A stretch of 64,000 nt of DNA from Ligustrum vulgare. Lineage: Eukaryota > Streptophyta > Magnoliopsida > Lamiales > Oleaceae. Position numbers and translations under genes: made by a program. The stretch covers positions 1,575,001 through 1,639,000 of the forward strand of contig OY743173.1 in the NCBI GenBank assembly GCA_963555705.1, written 5' to 3'. Under the pieces are notes generated by a model. It searched no databases, had not been told where the DNA came from, and was given only the letters and a program-made list of their open reading frames with translations. Positions 37,712 to 48,714 of the stretch are shown piece by piece (the stretch's first letter is position 1; the number at the start of each line of letters is the position of its first letter).

Positions 37712-38561
37712 CCTCACAACATCGCACCACCACACCTGCCCACTTACCTATGGCGAGCTACCAGAGAACACGAAGCTCAAAACACTACTAGATCTATGAA
37801 GTGGCGTCATTGCACACTGCTTCGATCTACTTCTATCAGTAGCGACGCCACTACCCGATGCTAACATTAAGAGAGGGCGGTGGGAATCGAAACGATGCGG
37901 AGTCCGATGAGGGTATACAGTCGTTGTGGGGAGAATGATCAGAATTGAGAGACAGAAAGGGGCAGAAGAAAGAGGTAAGGAAGAAAGTGTGACGTTGTGT
38001 GATTTCTAAATTGAAAAATTAAACATTTTATTATTAATAATAAAAGATTTAATTAACACCTGATTTGTACAAAAAAATATTTATCTATACTTGAGTTTTA
38101 AAATTGGAACATAGAATGTAGGTTCCATGTGATTTTCCCTTACAAAAATATATCACATGTATCACAAAATTAATTTATAGTGAAATAATAAAAATAACAA
38201 AGAATAAAGAATAAAAATCTACATTTTAAAAATAAATAGTAATTAAAAAATGTAAATATGAAATTAGTTAACTTTTTAAAATTTATCTTGCAAGTCTTGG
38301 GTGGTTTTAGCCTTTAAATACAAGTTGTAAAAGAAAAGTGAGATGATAAATCTTCTCCCGATTCTTTATGTCTTTCTCTAGCTTATTTTATTCTATCTTC
38401 ATGTTTAATAATAACATTCTCGTCTTATTCACGTTATCAACATGATTATCTACTTTCTTGATTATGTACTATTGTTTATAATTTCTTCATTGGCCTAATG
38501 CATCAATATGGAAATCTTAGGTGTCAATTGGGTGCCCACGACAATGGCACATGTCCCTCCC
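37712..38561. other. Intergenic, no gene seen
   Basis: A GC-richer block to about 38000 looks like a 5' leader or exon scrap (GAGAGGGCGGTGGGAATCG). The rest is AT-rich. No coding region is supported. Confidence 0.35.
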
Positions 38562-39065
38562 TTAGAGCATCTCCAATGTATTTCGTGGGGAAATACATAT
38601 GACACGTCAGCAAATAGACGAAATATGATAAAAATCTCTCTTCAATACACAATGTGTATTAGGATGTTAGGTTGATGTGGCTCTAAAAAAACAAAAATTG
38701 TGGAGTGGAGCGTCTACATCTATACACTCTGTGAGACATGCTGATTCAGCATTAATTTTTATTTTTTAATTATTTAATTATTATAAATAAGGACGTTGGC
38801 CAATCAGATTTTATGATACAAGTTATTTATATTTGGATTCTTTATACAGTGAGAAATCCTATAGATAAGACTCAATTTATGCATAGTAATTAATTTTAAA
38901 TTTAAATAAAAAATACCACATAATCAATATTATTTAAATTTCGAAAGAATCATTAGAGAGTAAATTTTTTACTTCTCCGTCTATTTATCTACGTTCTCTA
39001 GAAGTCCGTCTATTTTATTGTCACACGTCAATCCCAATTCACGGAGTGCAATAGAAATGCTCTTA
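38562..39065. mobile_element. Tourist/Harbinger-type MITE, 498 bp
   Basis: The element 38565-39062 starts GAGCATCTCCAATG and its right end is the reverse complement of GAGCATTTCTATTG. TTA flanks both sides (38562-38564, 39063-39065), the Harbinger target duplication. The GAGCATCTCCA end is very common in plant MITEs. No transposase. Confidence 0.75.
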
Positions 39066-39398
39066 TTGGAGGGTGTCAAGCAGGCTCCACCTGACAACGA
39101 AAGCGGTTTGTGGAACCCCTTCTCTGTGCATTAATATAGCAATCAGTTGTGCAATTCTCATGTCAACGGGTGAAAATAAAACCCAAAAAGAATGGGTAAA
39201 AGTCAGTGTAACTATACATTGGAACAATATCCCTGATTTTCCTTTCTAGTTTATGAATATAAATTCATGTCCAGACATCTGTTTTCATGGATTTGATATG
39301 ATTGTCAAGCTTAGGGAGAAAAAGAATCGGTGAATTGGAGAGCAAGGTTAGATTTGCATGCATGTTATATAATTAATTGCTACATAAACATTATCCTT
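39066..39398. other. Intergenic, no gene seen
   Basis: Ordinary AT-rich sequence up to the target duplication of the next retrotransposon. Confidence 0.35.
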
Positions 39399-39403
39399 GG
39401 GAT

Positions 39404-39612
39404 TGTTGTAAAACTACCAAAGTATTAGATAGAACAAGACTATCAAAATATTAGAGAGAATATAGAGATAGAGAGAGAATTTATGTATTCCAATTGTGTG
39501 TTAAATGAAGGAGTGAAGCACCCTATTTATAGGGGTAGATAATGGTACAATTGTAATAATATAAACTTTACAAGGGCATAATGGGTCATTCACACCCAAG
39601 ATATTTATAACA
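39404..39612 (-). repeat. 3' LTR of copia element 2
   Basis: 209 bp with TGTTGT...ATAACA ends. On the minus strand it starts TGTTATAAATATCTTGGGTG and has CCTATAAATAGGG, a TATA region for the element promoter (in the equivalent 5' LTR). Confidence 0.95.
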
Positions 39613-39624
39613 CTCCCCCTTGAA
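39613..39624 (-). promoter_or_regulatory. Polypurine tract of copia element 2
   Basis: Minus strand CAAGGGGGAG next to the 3' LTR, the same as in element 1. Confidence 0.85.
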
Positions 39625-39822
39625 TGACCTAATATTCAATGTCTGCCTCGTTAAAAACCTTGCTAAGAAAACCCAGTGGAATAAAACTTAAGCTAAGGAA
39701 AAGAGTACAGTCATTGTGGAGTATAAAAATAAATGCTGCCTCATTAAAACCTTGCTAGGAAAACCCAGTGGGATAAAACCTAGACGAAGGAAAAAGAGTA
39801 CAGCTACTCCCCCTGATATTAG

Positions 39823-42800
39823 TCATCGTAAATCGCTGAGCCGACGCATTCCTATCTTATGTATCAATTTCTTGAGTGTAGATGTAGGTAATGCTTTAGT
39901 GAATAAGTCTGCCACATTATCACTTGATCGAATTTGTTGAACATCGATATCACCTGCTTTCTGAAGCTCATGTGTATAGAAGAATTTTGGAGAAATGTGC
40001 TTTGTTCTATCTCCTTTGATATAGCCTCCTTTAAGTTGTGCAATACAAGCTGCATTATCTTCATACAATATCATTGGACTATCTTTTGTCGAAGCTAATC
40101 CACATGATGATTGGATATGATGAGTCATGTTTCTCAACCATATACATTCTCGACTTGTTTCATGGATTGCAATAATTTCTGAATGATTTGAAGATGTTGC
40201 TGTCAAAGTTTGCTTCACGGATCTCCACGATATAGCCGTCCCACCACGTGTAAACACATATCCTGTTTGTGATTTTGCTTGATGTGGATCAGAGAGATAA
40301 CCTGCATCTGCATATCCCACTAAAGAAGATCCCAAATTGTGAGAATAAAATAATCCCATATCAACAGTACCTTTTAGGTAACGAAGAATGTGTTTAACAC
40401 CATTCCAATGCCTTTGAGTTGGTGCAGAACTATATCTTGCGAGTAGATTTACAGAAAAAGCTATATCAGGTCTAGTGCAATTTGCAAGATATGATAATGC
40501 TCCAATTGCACTTAGATATGGTACTTCTGGACCAAGAACATTTTCTCCATCTTCAAGTGGGCGAAATGGATCATTTTTTGGATCAAGTGATCGAACGACC
40601 ATTGGTGATGTCAATGGATGTGCTATATCCATATAAAATCGCTTCAAAACCTTTTCTGTATATGAAGATTGATGAACAAATAGTCCTTCTGAAAAATGTT
40701 CAATTTGCAACCCAAGGCAAAATTTTGTTTTTCCCAAATCTTTCATCTCAAATTCATTTTTCAAGTAATCAGCAGTTTTGTTGAGCTCTTCTGGAGTTCC
40801 AATAAGATTTAAATCATCAACATAAACTGCCACTATTGCAAATCCAATATTTGTTTTCTTTATGAAAACACATGGGCATATATCATCATTTTTGTAACCC
40901 TCATTCAACAAGTATTCGCTGAGGCGATTATACCACATACGTCCAGATTGTTTCAATCCATATAATGATCTTTGCAATTTGATTGAAAACATACTCTTCG
41001 GGTATGTATCATTTATTTCTGGCACTTTAAGTCCTTCAGGGACTTTCATATATATGTCACTATCAAGTGAGCCATATAAATATGCAGTTACTACATCCAT
41101 AAGGCGCATATCGAGCCTTTCTGACACAGCCAAACTAATTAAAAATCTGAATGTGATGGCGTCCATGACGGGAGAATATGTTTCCTCATAATCAATTCCA
41201 GGTCTTTGTGAGAAACCTTGAGCTACAAGCCGGGCTTTGTACCTTGTAACTTCATTATTTTCATTTCTTTTCCTTACAAAGACCCATTTGTATCCTACAG
41301 GGATTATATTTTCAGGTGTTCGAACTACTGGTCCGAACACCTTTCGTTTTTCTAAGGAATTCAACTCCGTCTGCATGGCTTCCTTCCATTTTGGCCAATC
41401 CTCTCTCTGTTGGCATTCTTTAACAGACAGTGGCTCAGGATCATTATTCTGAATTATTTCAAGAGCCATTTGGAAGGCAAAAATATCATCTATAACAACA
41501 TTCTCCCTTTCCCATAATTTATGAGATAACAAATAATTTATTGAAATCTCATTATTCTCGGACATCTGTGATTCTGCAGGAATCACGTCATCACTATTAG
41601 ATTGTTTCATTGAAATCTGTGGTTCTGCGGGAACCATGTCACCACTATTAGATTGATCAATCTTTTCTATTATTACTCGTCCAGGAGTCTTTGGTTGGTT
41701 TAATTTCCTCTTACGAGGTATGATGTCTTTTGAACCAACTGGTCGACCACGCTTCTGGCGTTTTTGAGGTTCACTTGCTATAGCAGTTTGTCCTACAGGG
41801 ACATCAATCTTTGCCGGAGTGTTTTCTGCTGGTATATATGACTTTGTCACTTTTCGTGTGTCAACAAATTCATCAGGTAATTGGTTTGCAATTCTTTGCA
41901 AATGAATAATTTTCTCAACCTCTTGCTCACATTGATTACTTCGGGGATCAAAGTGAGATAGAGTTGTTTCATTCCAAGAAATTTTATCTTGATTTTCAGG
42001 ATGCAACTTTACTCCTCCTAAAGTTGGAAAGTTCATTTCATCGAAATGACAATCTGCAAAACGTGCAGTAAACAAATCACCCGTTAAGGGTTCAAGGTAC
42101 CTAATGATGGAAGGTGAATCAAAACCAACATAAATCCCAAGTCTACGTTGGGGACCCATTTTGGTACGTTGTGGGGGAGAGATTGGTACATGGACAGTAC
42201 AACCAAAAACCCTTAGGTGAGAAATATTAGGTTCATGACCAGATGCAAGTTGCAGAGGTGAGTATTGATAATAAGCAGTTGGTCTTATGCGAATCAATGA
42301 TGCAGCATGTAATATGGCATGACCCCAAACAGAAGCTGAGAGTTTTGTTTTCATGAGTAGTGGTCTAGCAATTAATTGTAGACGTTTAATAAATGACTCC
42401 GCTAACCCATTTTGTGTATGGACATGAGAAACTGAATGTTCTATTGCAATCCCAATGGACATGCAATACTCATTGAATCTCTGTGATCTAAACTCACCAG
42501 CGTTATCAAGACGAATTGTCTTGATTGAGTAATCAGGAAATTGAGCTCGTAATTTTATTATTTGAGCAAGTAGCCTAGAAAATGCTACATTTCTTGTGGA
42601 CAGTAAACAGACATGCGACCATCTAGTAGAAGAATCAACTAGTACCATAAAATAACGAAATGGTCCACATGGTGGGTGTATCGGCCCACATATATCTCCA
42701 TGAATCCTTTCTAAGAAAGTTGGAGATTCAACATTTACCTTTGTAGTGGAAGGTCTAATGACCAATTTCCCTTGCGAGCAAGCAACACATGAATAATCAT

Positions 42801-43344
42801 TAGGTGAAAGAATCTTCTGGTTCTTTAAAGGATGTCCATGTGAGTTGCTAATTATTCGACGCATCATTATAGCTCCTGGATGTCCAAGTCGATCATGCCA
42901 AAGTCTAAAACTTTTTAAGTCTACGAACTTCGGGTTCGTGACGTTGTTTGATTCGACTTCTTTTATGGATGTATAATACATTCCAGAAGGAAGTGCCGGA
43001 AGTTTTTCTTTTATCTGCTTCTGGCCAGATACAAAAGAAGTAATGCAAAGATATTCAATATTGTTTTCTTGCATTGTTTCAATGTGATATCCATTGCAGC
43101 GGATATCCTTAAAACTGAGCAAATTTCTTCTGGATTTGCTTGAGTATAGTGCATCGTTAATACATAGTTGTGTATTATTTGATAAAATAATATAGGCTTT
43201 ACCGGAGCCTTCAACGATCTTCGATGTGCCGCATATTGTATTAACATTATTTTCCGCTAATGTTAAGTTCAGAAAATACTTTTTCTTCCGGAGAATAGTA
43301 TGTGTTGTTGCACTATCAACAAGACATGTATCTTGGCAATTCAT
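39823..43344 (-). CDS. Copia pol polyprotein, 1,173 aa, uninterrupted
   Basis: Domains in order: protease-like start with VDSATTH (Asp10; the usual D-S/T-G is D-S-A here); gag-pre-integrase zinc finger His150, His155, Cys186, Cys189; integrase core with Asp217, Asp280 and Glu316, giving the D-35-E spacing; a charged linker with an AT-hook-like KRGRPVGSK (about 531-539); reverse transcriptase (about 665-910) with catalytic Asp750 and YVDD 841-844; RNase H (about 1010-1140) to the end. Integrase before reverse transcriptase marks Ty1/copia. It lies 131 bases after the gag stop, in a different frame, so how it is translated is unclear (splicing, re-initiation or another route). The start is the first ATG after an acceptor-like TATATTTTAG. 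No stop or missing catalytic residue apart from the D-S-A protease motif. Confidence 0.93.
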   Translation of the reverse strand: MNCQDTCLVDSATTHTILRKKKYFLNLTLAENNVNTICGTSKIVEGSGKAYIILSNNTQLCINDALYSSKSRRNLLSFKDIRCNGYHIETMQENNIEYLCITSFVSGQKQIKEKLPALPSGMYYTSIKEVESNNVTNPKFVDLKSFRLWHDRLGHPGAIMMRRIISNSHGHPLKNQKILSPNDYSCVACSQGKLVIRPSTTKVNVESPTFLERIHGDICGPIHPPCGPFRYFMVLVDSSTRWSHVCLLSTRNVAFSRLLAQIIKLRAQFPDYSIKTIRLDNAGEFRSQRFNEYCMSIGIAIEHSVSHVHTQNGLAESFIKRLQLIARPLLMKTKLSASVWGHAILHAASLIRIRPTAYYQYSPLQLASGHEPNISHLRVFGCTVHVPISPPQRTKMGPQRRLGIYVGFDSPSIIRYLEPLTGDLFTARFADCHFDEMNFPTLGGVKLHPENQDKISWNETTLSHFDPRSNQCEQEVEKIIHLQRIANQLPDEFVDTRKVTKSYIPAENTPAKIDVPVGQTAIASEPQKRQKRGRPVGSKDIIPRKRKLNQPKTPGRVIIEKIDQSNSGDMVPAEPQISMKQSNSDDVIPAESQMSENNEISINYLLSHKLWERENVVIDDIFAFQMALEIIQNNDPEPLSVKECQQREDWPKWKEAMQTELNSLEKRKVFGPVVRTPENIIPVGYKWVFVRKRNENNEVTRYKARLVAQGFSQRPGIDYEETYSPVMDAITFRFLISLAVSERLDMRLMDVVTAYLYGSLDSDIYMKVPEGLKVPEINDTYPKSMFSIKLQRSLYGLKQSGRMWYNRLSEYLLNEGYKNDDICPCVFIKKTNIGFAIVAVYVDDLNLIGTPEELNKTADYLKNEFEMKDLGKTKFCLGLQIEHFSEGLFVHQSSYTEKVLKRFYMDIAHPLTSPMVVRSLDPKNDPFRPLEDGENVLGPEVPYLSAIGALSYLANCTRPDIAFSVNLLARYSSAPTQRHWNGVKHILRYLKGTVDMGLFYSHNLGSSLVGYADAGYLSDPHQAKSQTGYVFTRGGTAISWRSVKQTLTATSSNHSEIIAIHETSRECIWLRNMTHHIQSSCGLASTKDSPMILYEDNAACIAQLKGGYIKGDRTKHISPKFFYTHELQKAGDIDVQQIRSSDNVADLFTKALPTSTLKKLIHKIGMRRLSDLR

Positions 43345-43475
43345 CTAAAATATAATCAAATAGATATTTTAGAAAAGTGAATTTATGATAAAAAGAAGTT
43401 AAACATAATTTAACATCAAACGGACAATACATATTAAGATTTCAAAATAACATCGTGACTTTCTGATAAAGCAAA

Positions 43476-44480
43476 CTAATCTATATTTTCCATATCACCA
43501 GTATAAAAATCAGAGACATCTAAGTGTGTCCTATTAACTGGACAATCAGCTAAATTTGTCTCTATTTTTTCTTTTCCTTTGATAGACTGTTGGTAAAGGT
43601 CCACAAGATGTTTTGCCGTACGACAGGTACGTGACCAATGCCCTTTCATGCCACATCGGAAGCAACTTTCTTCGTGTTGCCGTTTGATTATGTTATTCTC
43701 ATTTGCCTTGTGCCTTTTAACCATGTGGCCATGTTGTTGATGATTTTGTCCAGAATTCCTTCCACGTCCACGTCCTTGTTCATGTCCGTGTCCACGCCTA
43801 CGTTCGTGTCCACGGCCACGGCCACGTTTGTATCCGTGTCTATTTCTTGATATAGCATTTGCTTCAGGAAATGCAGTACCACTTGCTTCAGGAAATGGTA
43901 TAGAACCGGTTGGACGTAATCCGTGATTTTTCATCAACAACTCATTATTTTGTTCGGCTACCAAAAGGCAAGATATGAGTTCCGAGTACCTTTTAAAACC
44001 ACGCTCACGATATTGCTGCTGCAGGAGCACATTTGAGGCGTGAAAAGTGGAGAATGTTTTTTCTAGCATATCTGCTTCAGTGATTTTTTCTCCACATAAA
44101 TTCAATTTTGAACATATTCTAAATAGTTCAGAATTGTACTCACTCACAGTTTTAAAATCTTGTAAACGAAGATGCATCCATTCATAACGGGCTTTTGGGA
44201 GGACTACAGTCCTCTGATGGTCAAATCTGTCTTTTAAGTTTTTCCAGAGTTCTTGTGGATCCTTCACAGTAAGATATTCTATTTTCAATCCATCATGAAG
44301 ATGGTGACGAAGGAAAATAAGTGCTTTTGCACGATCCTGCAGGGATTCGTTGTTTCCTTCTTTGATTGTTTCTCCAAGCCCTTTTGAAATAAGATGGATC
44401 TCGGCATCTAGGATCCATGATAGATAATTTTTCCCGGATAAATCTAGTGCAATGAACTCGAGTTTTGTGATATTTGCCAT
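43476..44480 (-). CDS. Copia gag, 334 aa
   Basis: Starts MANITKLEFIALDLSGKNYL and carries the copia Gag fold to about residue 185. A Pro/Phe/Glu segment and an Arg/Gly/His-rich stretch (about 212-250) follow. The zinc knuckle is Cys273, Cys276, His281, Cys286 (CFRCGMKGHWSRTC). It ends ENID then TAG. Gag forms the particle that packages element RNA. It stands alone rather than being fused to pol. Element 1 has the same protein end, so separation of gag from pol is a property of the family and not a recent mutation. Confidence 0.93.
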   Translation of the reverse strand: MANITKLEFIALDLSGKNYLSWILDAEIHLISKGLGETIKEGNNESLQDRAKALIFLRHHLHDGLKIEYLTVKDPQELWKNLKDRFDHQRTVVLPKARYEWMHLRLQDFKTVSEYNSELFRICSKLNLCGEKITEADMLEKTFSTFHASNVLLQQQYRERGFKRYSELISCLLVAEQNNELLMKNHGLRPTGSIPFPEASGTAFPEANAISRNRHGYKRGRGRGHERRRGHGHEQGRGRGRNSGQNHQQHGHMVKRHKANENNIIKRQHEESCFRCGMKGHWSRTCRTAKHLVDLYQQSIKGKEKIETNLADCPVNRTHLDVSDFYTGDMENID

Positions 44481-44979
44481 TAGGATAACTATTCAATCAA
44501 ACATGAAAAATAATTAATTCCTTGAAAAATCTCAGTAAAGAATTAATGACATGATTTCTATATCGAGTTTTTATTCTTCTGGAATATTAATTATAATTCT
44601 AAGTTGTTGTAGCAATGAAACAAAATTTCGAAATTGCTATGTAAATCTAAGTTGTGGTATCAATTAATCCAGATAATAATTATCAAGAATAAATTGATTA
44701 ATACGTATAATGATAGTGACATTAGCAAAAGATTTTTCAGAAATTGCATTTCAAGAATTATGTGGTATGTATGTAACCATGTTTCATGAAGTGATGTTTA
44801 ATCATTACATCTTTTGAAATTGTGATTTTAATTTTCAAAAAGAAAAATAACTTTTACTTTTGTAAGTACACTTTATTGGAATGATGAATTGATTATATTA
44901 TAAATTTATCCTTTTTGAAAATACATAAAATGTGATTTCATTTAAATCATATATTTAAAGAAACCCAGTAGAACCAACG

Positions 44980-45376
44980 ATAATAAAACTGGTAGAATCA
45001 ATTATATAGGTGGTAGTATGATATACTAAAAAAATTGTAAAACCAACCATGTAGGTGATAGCATGATATAATTAAAACTGGTAAAACCAACCATGTAGGT
45101 GGTAGCATAATATAATTAAAACTGGTAAAACCAACCATGTAGGTGGTAGCATAATATAATTAAAATCGGTAAAACCAACCATGTAGGTGGTAGCATGATA
45201 TAATTATAACTGATAAAACCAACCATGTAGGTGGTAGCATGATATAATTAAAACTGATAAAACCAACCATGTAGGTGGTAAAACCAACCATGTAGGTGGT
45301 AGCATGATATAATTAAAACTGATAAAACCAACCATGTAGGTGGTAAAACCAACCATGTAGGTGGTAGCATAATATA
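44980..45376 (-). repeat. 44-bp tandem repeats in leader of copia element 2
   Basis: About eight copies of a unit with GGTAAAACCAACCATGTAGG and TGGTAGCATAATATAATT (plus strand), about 44 bases apart. Two copies contain an extra half unit. They lie between the 5' LTR and gag, thus in the untranslated leader. The sequence is unrelated to the leader repeats of element 1. Confidence 0.9.
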
Positions 45377-45419
45377 TAAAATATATTTAAAATTATTACC
45401 TTCTTAACTCAGTTGGCTA

Positions 45420-45438
45420 GAATCTCGTGCTGATAACG
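45420..45438 (-). promoter_or_regulatory. Primer binding site, copia element 2
   Basis: Next to the 5' LTR the minus strand reads CGTTATCAGCACGAGATTC, the initiator-Met-tRNA priming sequence seen in many plant copia elements. Confidence 0.7.
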
Positions 45439-45647
45439 TGTTGTAAAACTACCAAAGTATTAGATAGAACAAGACTATCAAAATATTAGAGAGAATATAG
45501 AGATAGAGAGAGAATTTATGTATTCCAATTGTGTGTTAAATGAAGGAGTGAAGCACCCTATTTATAGGGGTAGATAATGGTACAATTGTAATAATATAAA
45601 CTTTACAAGGGCATAATGGGTCATTCACACCCAAGATATTTATAACA
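45439..45647 (-). repeat. 5' LTR of copia element 2
   Basis: 209 bp, apparently identical to the partner LTR, with TATA region CCTATAAATAGGG on the minus strand. Confidence 0.95.
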
Positions 45648-45652
45648 GGGAT

Positions 45653-46177
45653 AAATTAATTATATCAACATTATTATCACAAGTTGTGTACTAATTGGGC
45701 TTCCACAAAAATATTTTAGTATTTAATCTTCGGTGGAAAATGTTTATTGAAAAGGTTACTCACTTTCTTTGAACTTGTACTAGACAAATATAAGAACAAT
45801 TGAATAATGTGATATGTTGAACCTAAAGTTCAACACCCTGAAGATTTTTAATTTTTCAAATATTGGTTGGACCACGACGGATCGATCGTCATGACGCAAA
45901 GAATTATTAGGAATTCACATAGACGATCATTGGAGAATTATGATTTTTTTTTCTCAATAATAAAGAATTCTTATGTTCTGCTTGTTCTCAAGGCCCACTA
46001 ATTAATTATCTGTAGATTACCAGTAGCTAAGTTGTACTAAATCCCACGTTAATCCTTCATGTGAAATACTTACATATTTTAGGTTTTAATATATGCATCT
46101 GATATATGATCATATGTGTGTTTATTATAAATGTTATTTGGTGTTTGCAAAATTATTTTCTCAAATTATTAGTTTAC
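45653..46177. other. Intergenic, no gene seen
   Basis: AT-rich sequence between the copia element and the CACTA element. Nothing recognisable. Confidence 0.35.
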
Positions 46178-46199
46178 AATCACTAGTACATTAATAATC

Positions 46200-46455
46200 A
46201 AAGACGTCGGTTGTAAAGCGGAAAAGACGTCGGTTGTACAGGAGACGCCTTTAGTAACGATACTAAAAGTGCATATTTAAGGCGTCGGTTTACTAAAAGC
46301 GTCGGTTGTTACTTAACAACCGACGCCTTTAGTTAAGAAAAGGCGTCGGTTGTTGTTTAAAACCGACGCCTTTAATTTACTTAAGGCGTCGGTTTTTGAA
46401 TAACAACCGACACCTTAAGTAACTTATAGGCGTCGGTTTTCAACAACAACCGACT
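46200..46455. repeat. Left subterminal repeats of CACTA element
   Basis: About a dozen direct and inverted copies of GGCGTCGGTTGTT or GACGTCGGTT, in pairs that can form hairpins, e.g. GCGTCGGTTGTT facing AACAACCGACGC. In CACTA elements such motifs bind the transposase. Confidence 0.85.
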
Positions 46456-46623
46456 CCTTTTCTTATTTTTTTTTATTTATTTATATTTCCATTATACCTA
46501 TATAAATTATAACAATCACATACACATCAAAAAATTATCTTCAACGAATATATAATCGAGGAATGCAGAACAAAACTTAATTATAACTCAATATACAGAA
46601 TTTCGAATTAATTAATCTTGTAT

Positions 46624-47136
46624 TCACAATATTGTTAAAAAATTTGTACATGTTAACATAAAATGTGTGCCTTCTTCAGCAGGCCTTTCGAGGTCGAATT
46701 TGAGTGGCATTCTTGAGCTCTCACCTGAGCAGCTACCACTCAGTTCCCTTTTATCCTCTCTCAAACTATAAGCATGGCAGTTAATATCTATCTCTTTTAC
46801 CCCCGCCCTTCGTTTTATTTCATCTTCGTTAACCTCGTGCATTAGCTTCTTTTGAAGATTGTACAACCGATGGATCTCTTGAACCTACCATTCAAAAAAT
46901 TCGTATCACTTGTTCGGTAATGTAGAATATTAGCACACTGGTTTTGTAACTAGCATAAAACTGGTATTAAAATCTTAATTTTTTGAAGATTAAAAGATTG
47001 CAAAGTACAAAGAGAAATGGAAATGCATATAATGATTTAAAATCATTCAGACCTGCCGTTTGAAAATTTTCTCATGCATAAGCATTGTATTCTTCATGTA
47101 TTGTATGTTGTGCAATTTTTGCTGCAGCCTATCCAT
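46624..47136 (-). pseudogene. Captured fragment of plant HRLYxxQ-type gene (DUF863-like)
   Basis: Exon 1 is 47136-47053 (MDRLQQKLHNIQYMKNTML then MHEKIFKRQ). Exon 2 is 46884-46624 and begins VQEIHRLYNLQKKLMHEV. The intron has GT-AG ends and the frame is kept. The block from MHEKIFKRQ to HRLYNLQKKLM fits the N-terminus of plant nuclear proteins of unknown function with the pattern H-E-x-x-F-x-x-Q-V-x-E-L-H-R-L-Y-x-x-Q (DUF863). A further minus-strand MATELEHTKNLLTCEH frame lies upstream near 47190-47250. The fragment ends at a stop in unrelated sequence. Its biological role here, if any, is unknown. Confidence 0.55.
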
Positions 47137-47954
47137 TGAACATCTGAGTTTGCAAAAATCAGTTTTTTAATGATTCTTCAACCTCAATCGATAACCAGAA
47201 AGGTGTTCGCAAGTCAACAGATTTTTGGTATGTTCAAGTTCAGTTGCCATGCCTGGAAAGATGAAAACTGGTGGCTTTTAGATTTTGAAGTACAGTGTAG
47301 CGCCCCGAGTTCCGTATACCCGATTCACTACGTCATTTTCTATCTAAATTTTTCGAATAATATTTTTGCGGAAGAAATAATTGAAATTCATTTTTGGAAA
47401 CATTAAATAAACTGTAATGGCCGATAAAATTGAAAACATTTATGAAACCATTTGAAATAGTAAATCGAACCATTAATTTTGTAAAGAAATTGACAATGTC
47501 ATAATTTCTCAAATAAATGAATTTCTCTAAATTATTCGATTGTTTGGAAAAATACGGAAATCATTAACGTCAAACTTTCAACCGTTTAACGATTATTGCC
47601 ACCATCATTCATCGCTCGCCACCGTCTCCGAAATCTGCAAAACTGTTAAAAAGTAGGGTGAGTATTTCATGGGGGAAATACTCAGTAGACTCATCGCAAA
47701 TTAATTTAATTTATAAGATGATTAAACACATAAATCCCGGCTCTTTATAAAACGGGCATTGATAAAGCTTCTTTATAAAACGACTCTTGATAAAACTCAT
47801 ATTGTGCATTACAGCACGAGACATATTTTGAAAATCATAAGCTCTTTGAAAATAGCTCTTTGAAAACAGCTCTTTGAAAACCATATACTTATAAAACATT
47901 TTAATTATGCCAAGCATAATTTCTTTTGAAAGCATAACATAATATAGGATTGAA

Positions 47955-48275
47955 ATCCTCATAAACATAGGGAGATACAAGAACTTTACCGAACTTAGGT
48001 GGCAAGAATTCTTATGCAGTAAAATCATAATAACAGTAAAATCACAGTAAGTATACCAAGCATAATTTTTGAAATTCATAGGGATCAATTGCATCATAAC
48101 ATAAGATAGGATCGAAATCCTCATAAACATATGCGACAGGAATTTTACCGAACTTAGGTGGTAAATCCTCATAAACATATGAAAACACAGGAATTTTACC
48201 GAACTTCGTGGCAAATCCTCATAAACATAGGAGACACAAGAATGTTACCGAACTTCGTGGCAAGAATTCTTATGT
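47955..48275 (+). repeat. Tandem repeats, about 50-60 bp x4
   Basis: Units share AATCCTCATAAACATA and TTTACCGAACTT(A/C)GTGGCA. They lie in the solo LTR-like element. Confidence 0.75.
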
Positions 48276-48714
48276 GTAGCGCTACTAAAACTCCGGTCCC
48301 CTTAACATATCATAACTTATCATATGGGACCCATAACAATCTTGGTAGATTGATTTCATAGCAATGATCCAAAAAAAAACATTTTCGTGAAACATAGGGT
48401 ATACTTACTTTTCGTAAAAACATAAAGTATATTTTCTTTTCATAAAAACATACTTACTTTTCATAAAAACATAAGGTATATTTACCTTTCATAAAAACAT
48501 ACTTGCTTTTCTTAAAAATTGACTTTCACAAGTCACATGACATTCATATGAAATCATAATTTAAATCAATTAATAAGTGCGAGTCTACCTCAAATCCGAC
48601 GAGTGCAAAGTTGAGCGGGAATGACTTCAATTTCTTTAAATTCTCCGTACGCTTCGTCTTAACCAATAAGTCACTTTAGTATATCGAATATATAGTTCAA
48701 AATGATAAATTATA

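Larger units (their letters stand above)
39399..45652 (-). mobile_element. Ty1/copia retrotransposon 2, intact and young
   Basis: The element spans 39404-45647 (6,244 bp) on the minus strand. LTRs 39404-39612 and 45439-45647 are both 209 bp and I find no difference between them. GGGAT flanks both sides (39399-39403, 45648-45652). gag (334 aa) and pol (1,173 aa) are both open. Primer site and polypurine tract are present. Identical LTRs mean insertion so recent that few or no mutations have accrued. All parts for autonomous movement seem present. Confidence 0.96.

Noticed and set aside
36001..37791. His-rich plus-strand frames
   Set aside because: They follow CAC/CCA repeat DNA and shift with the repeat; no start context or domain.
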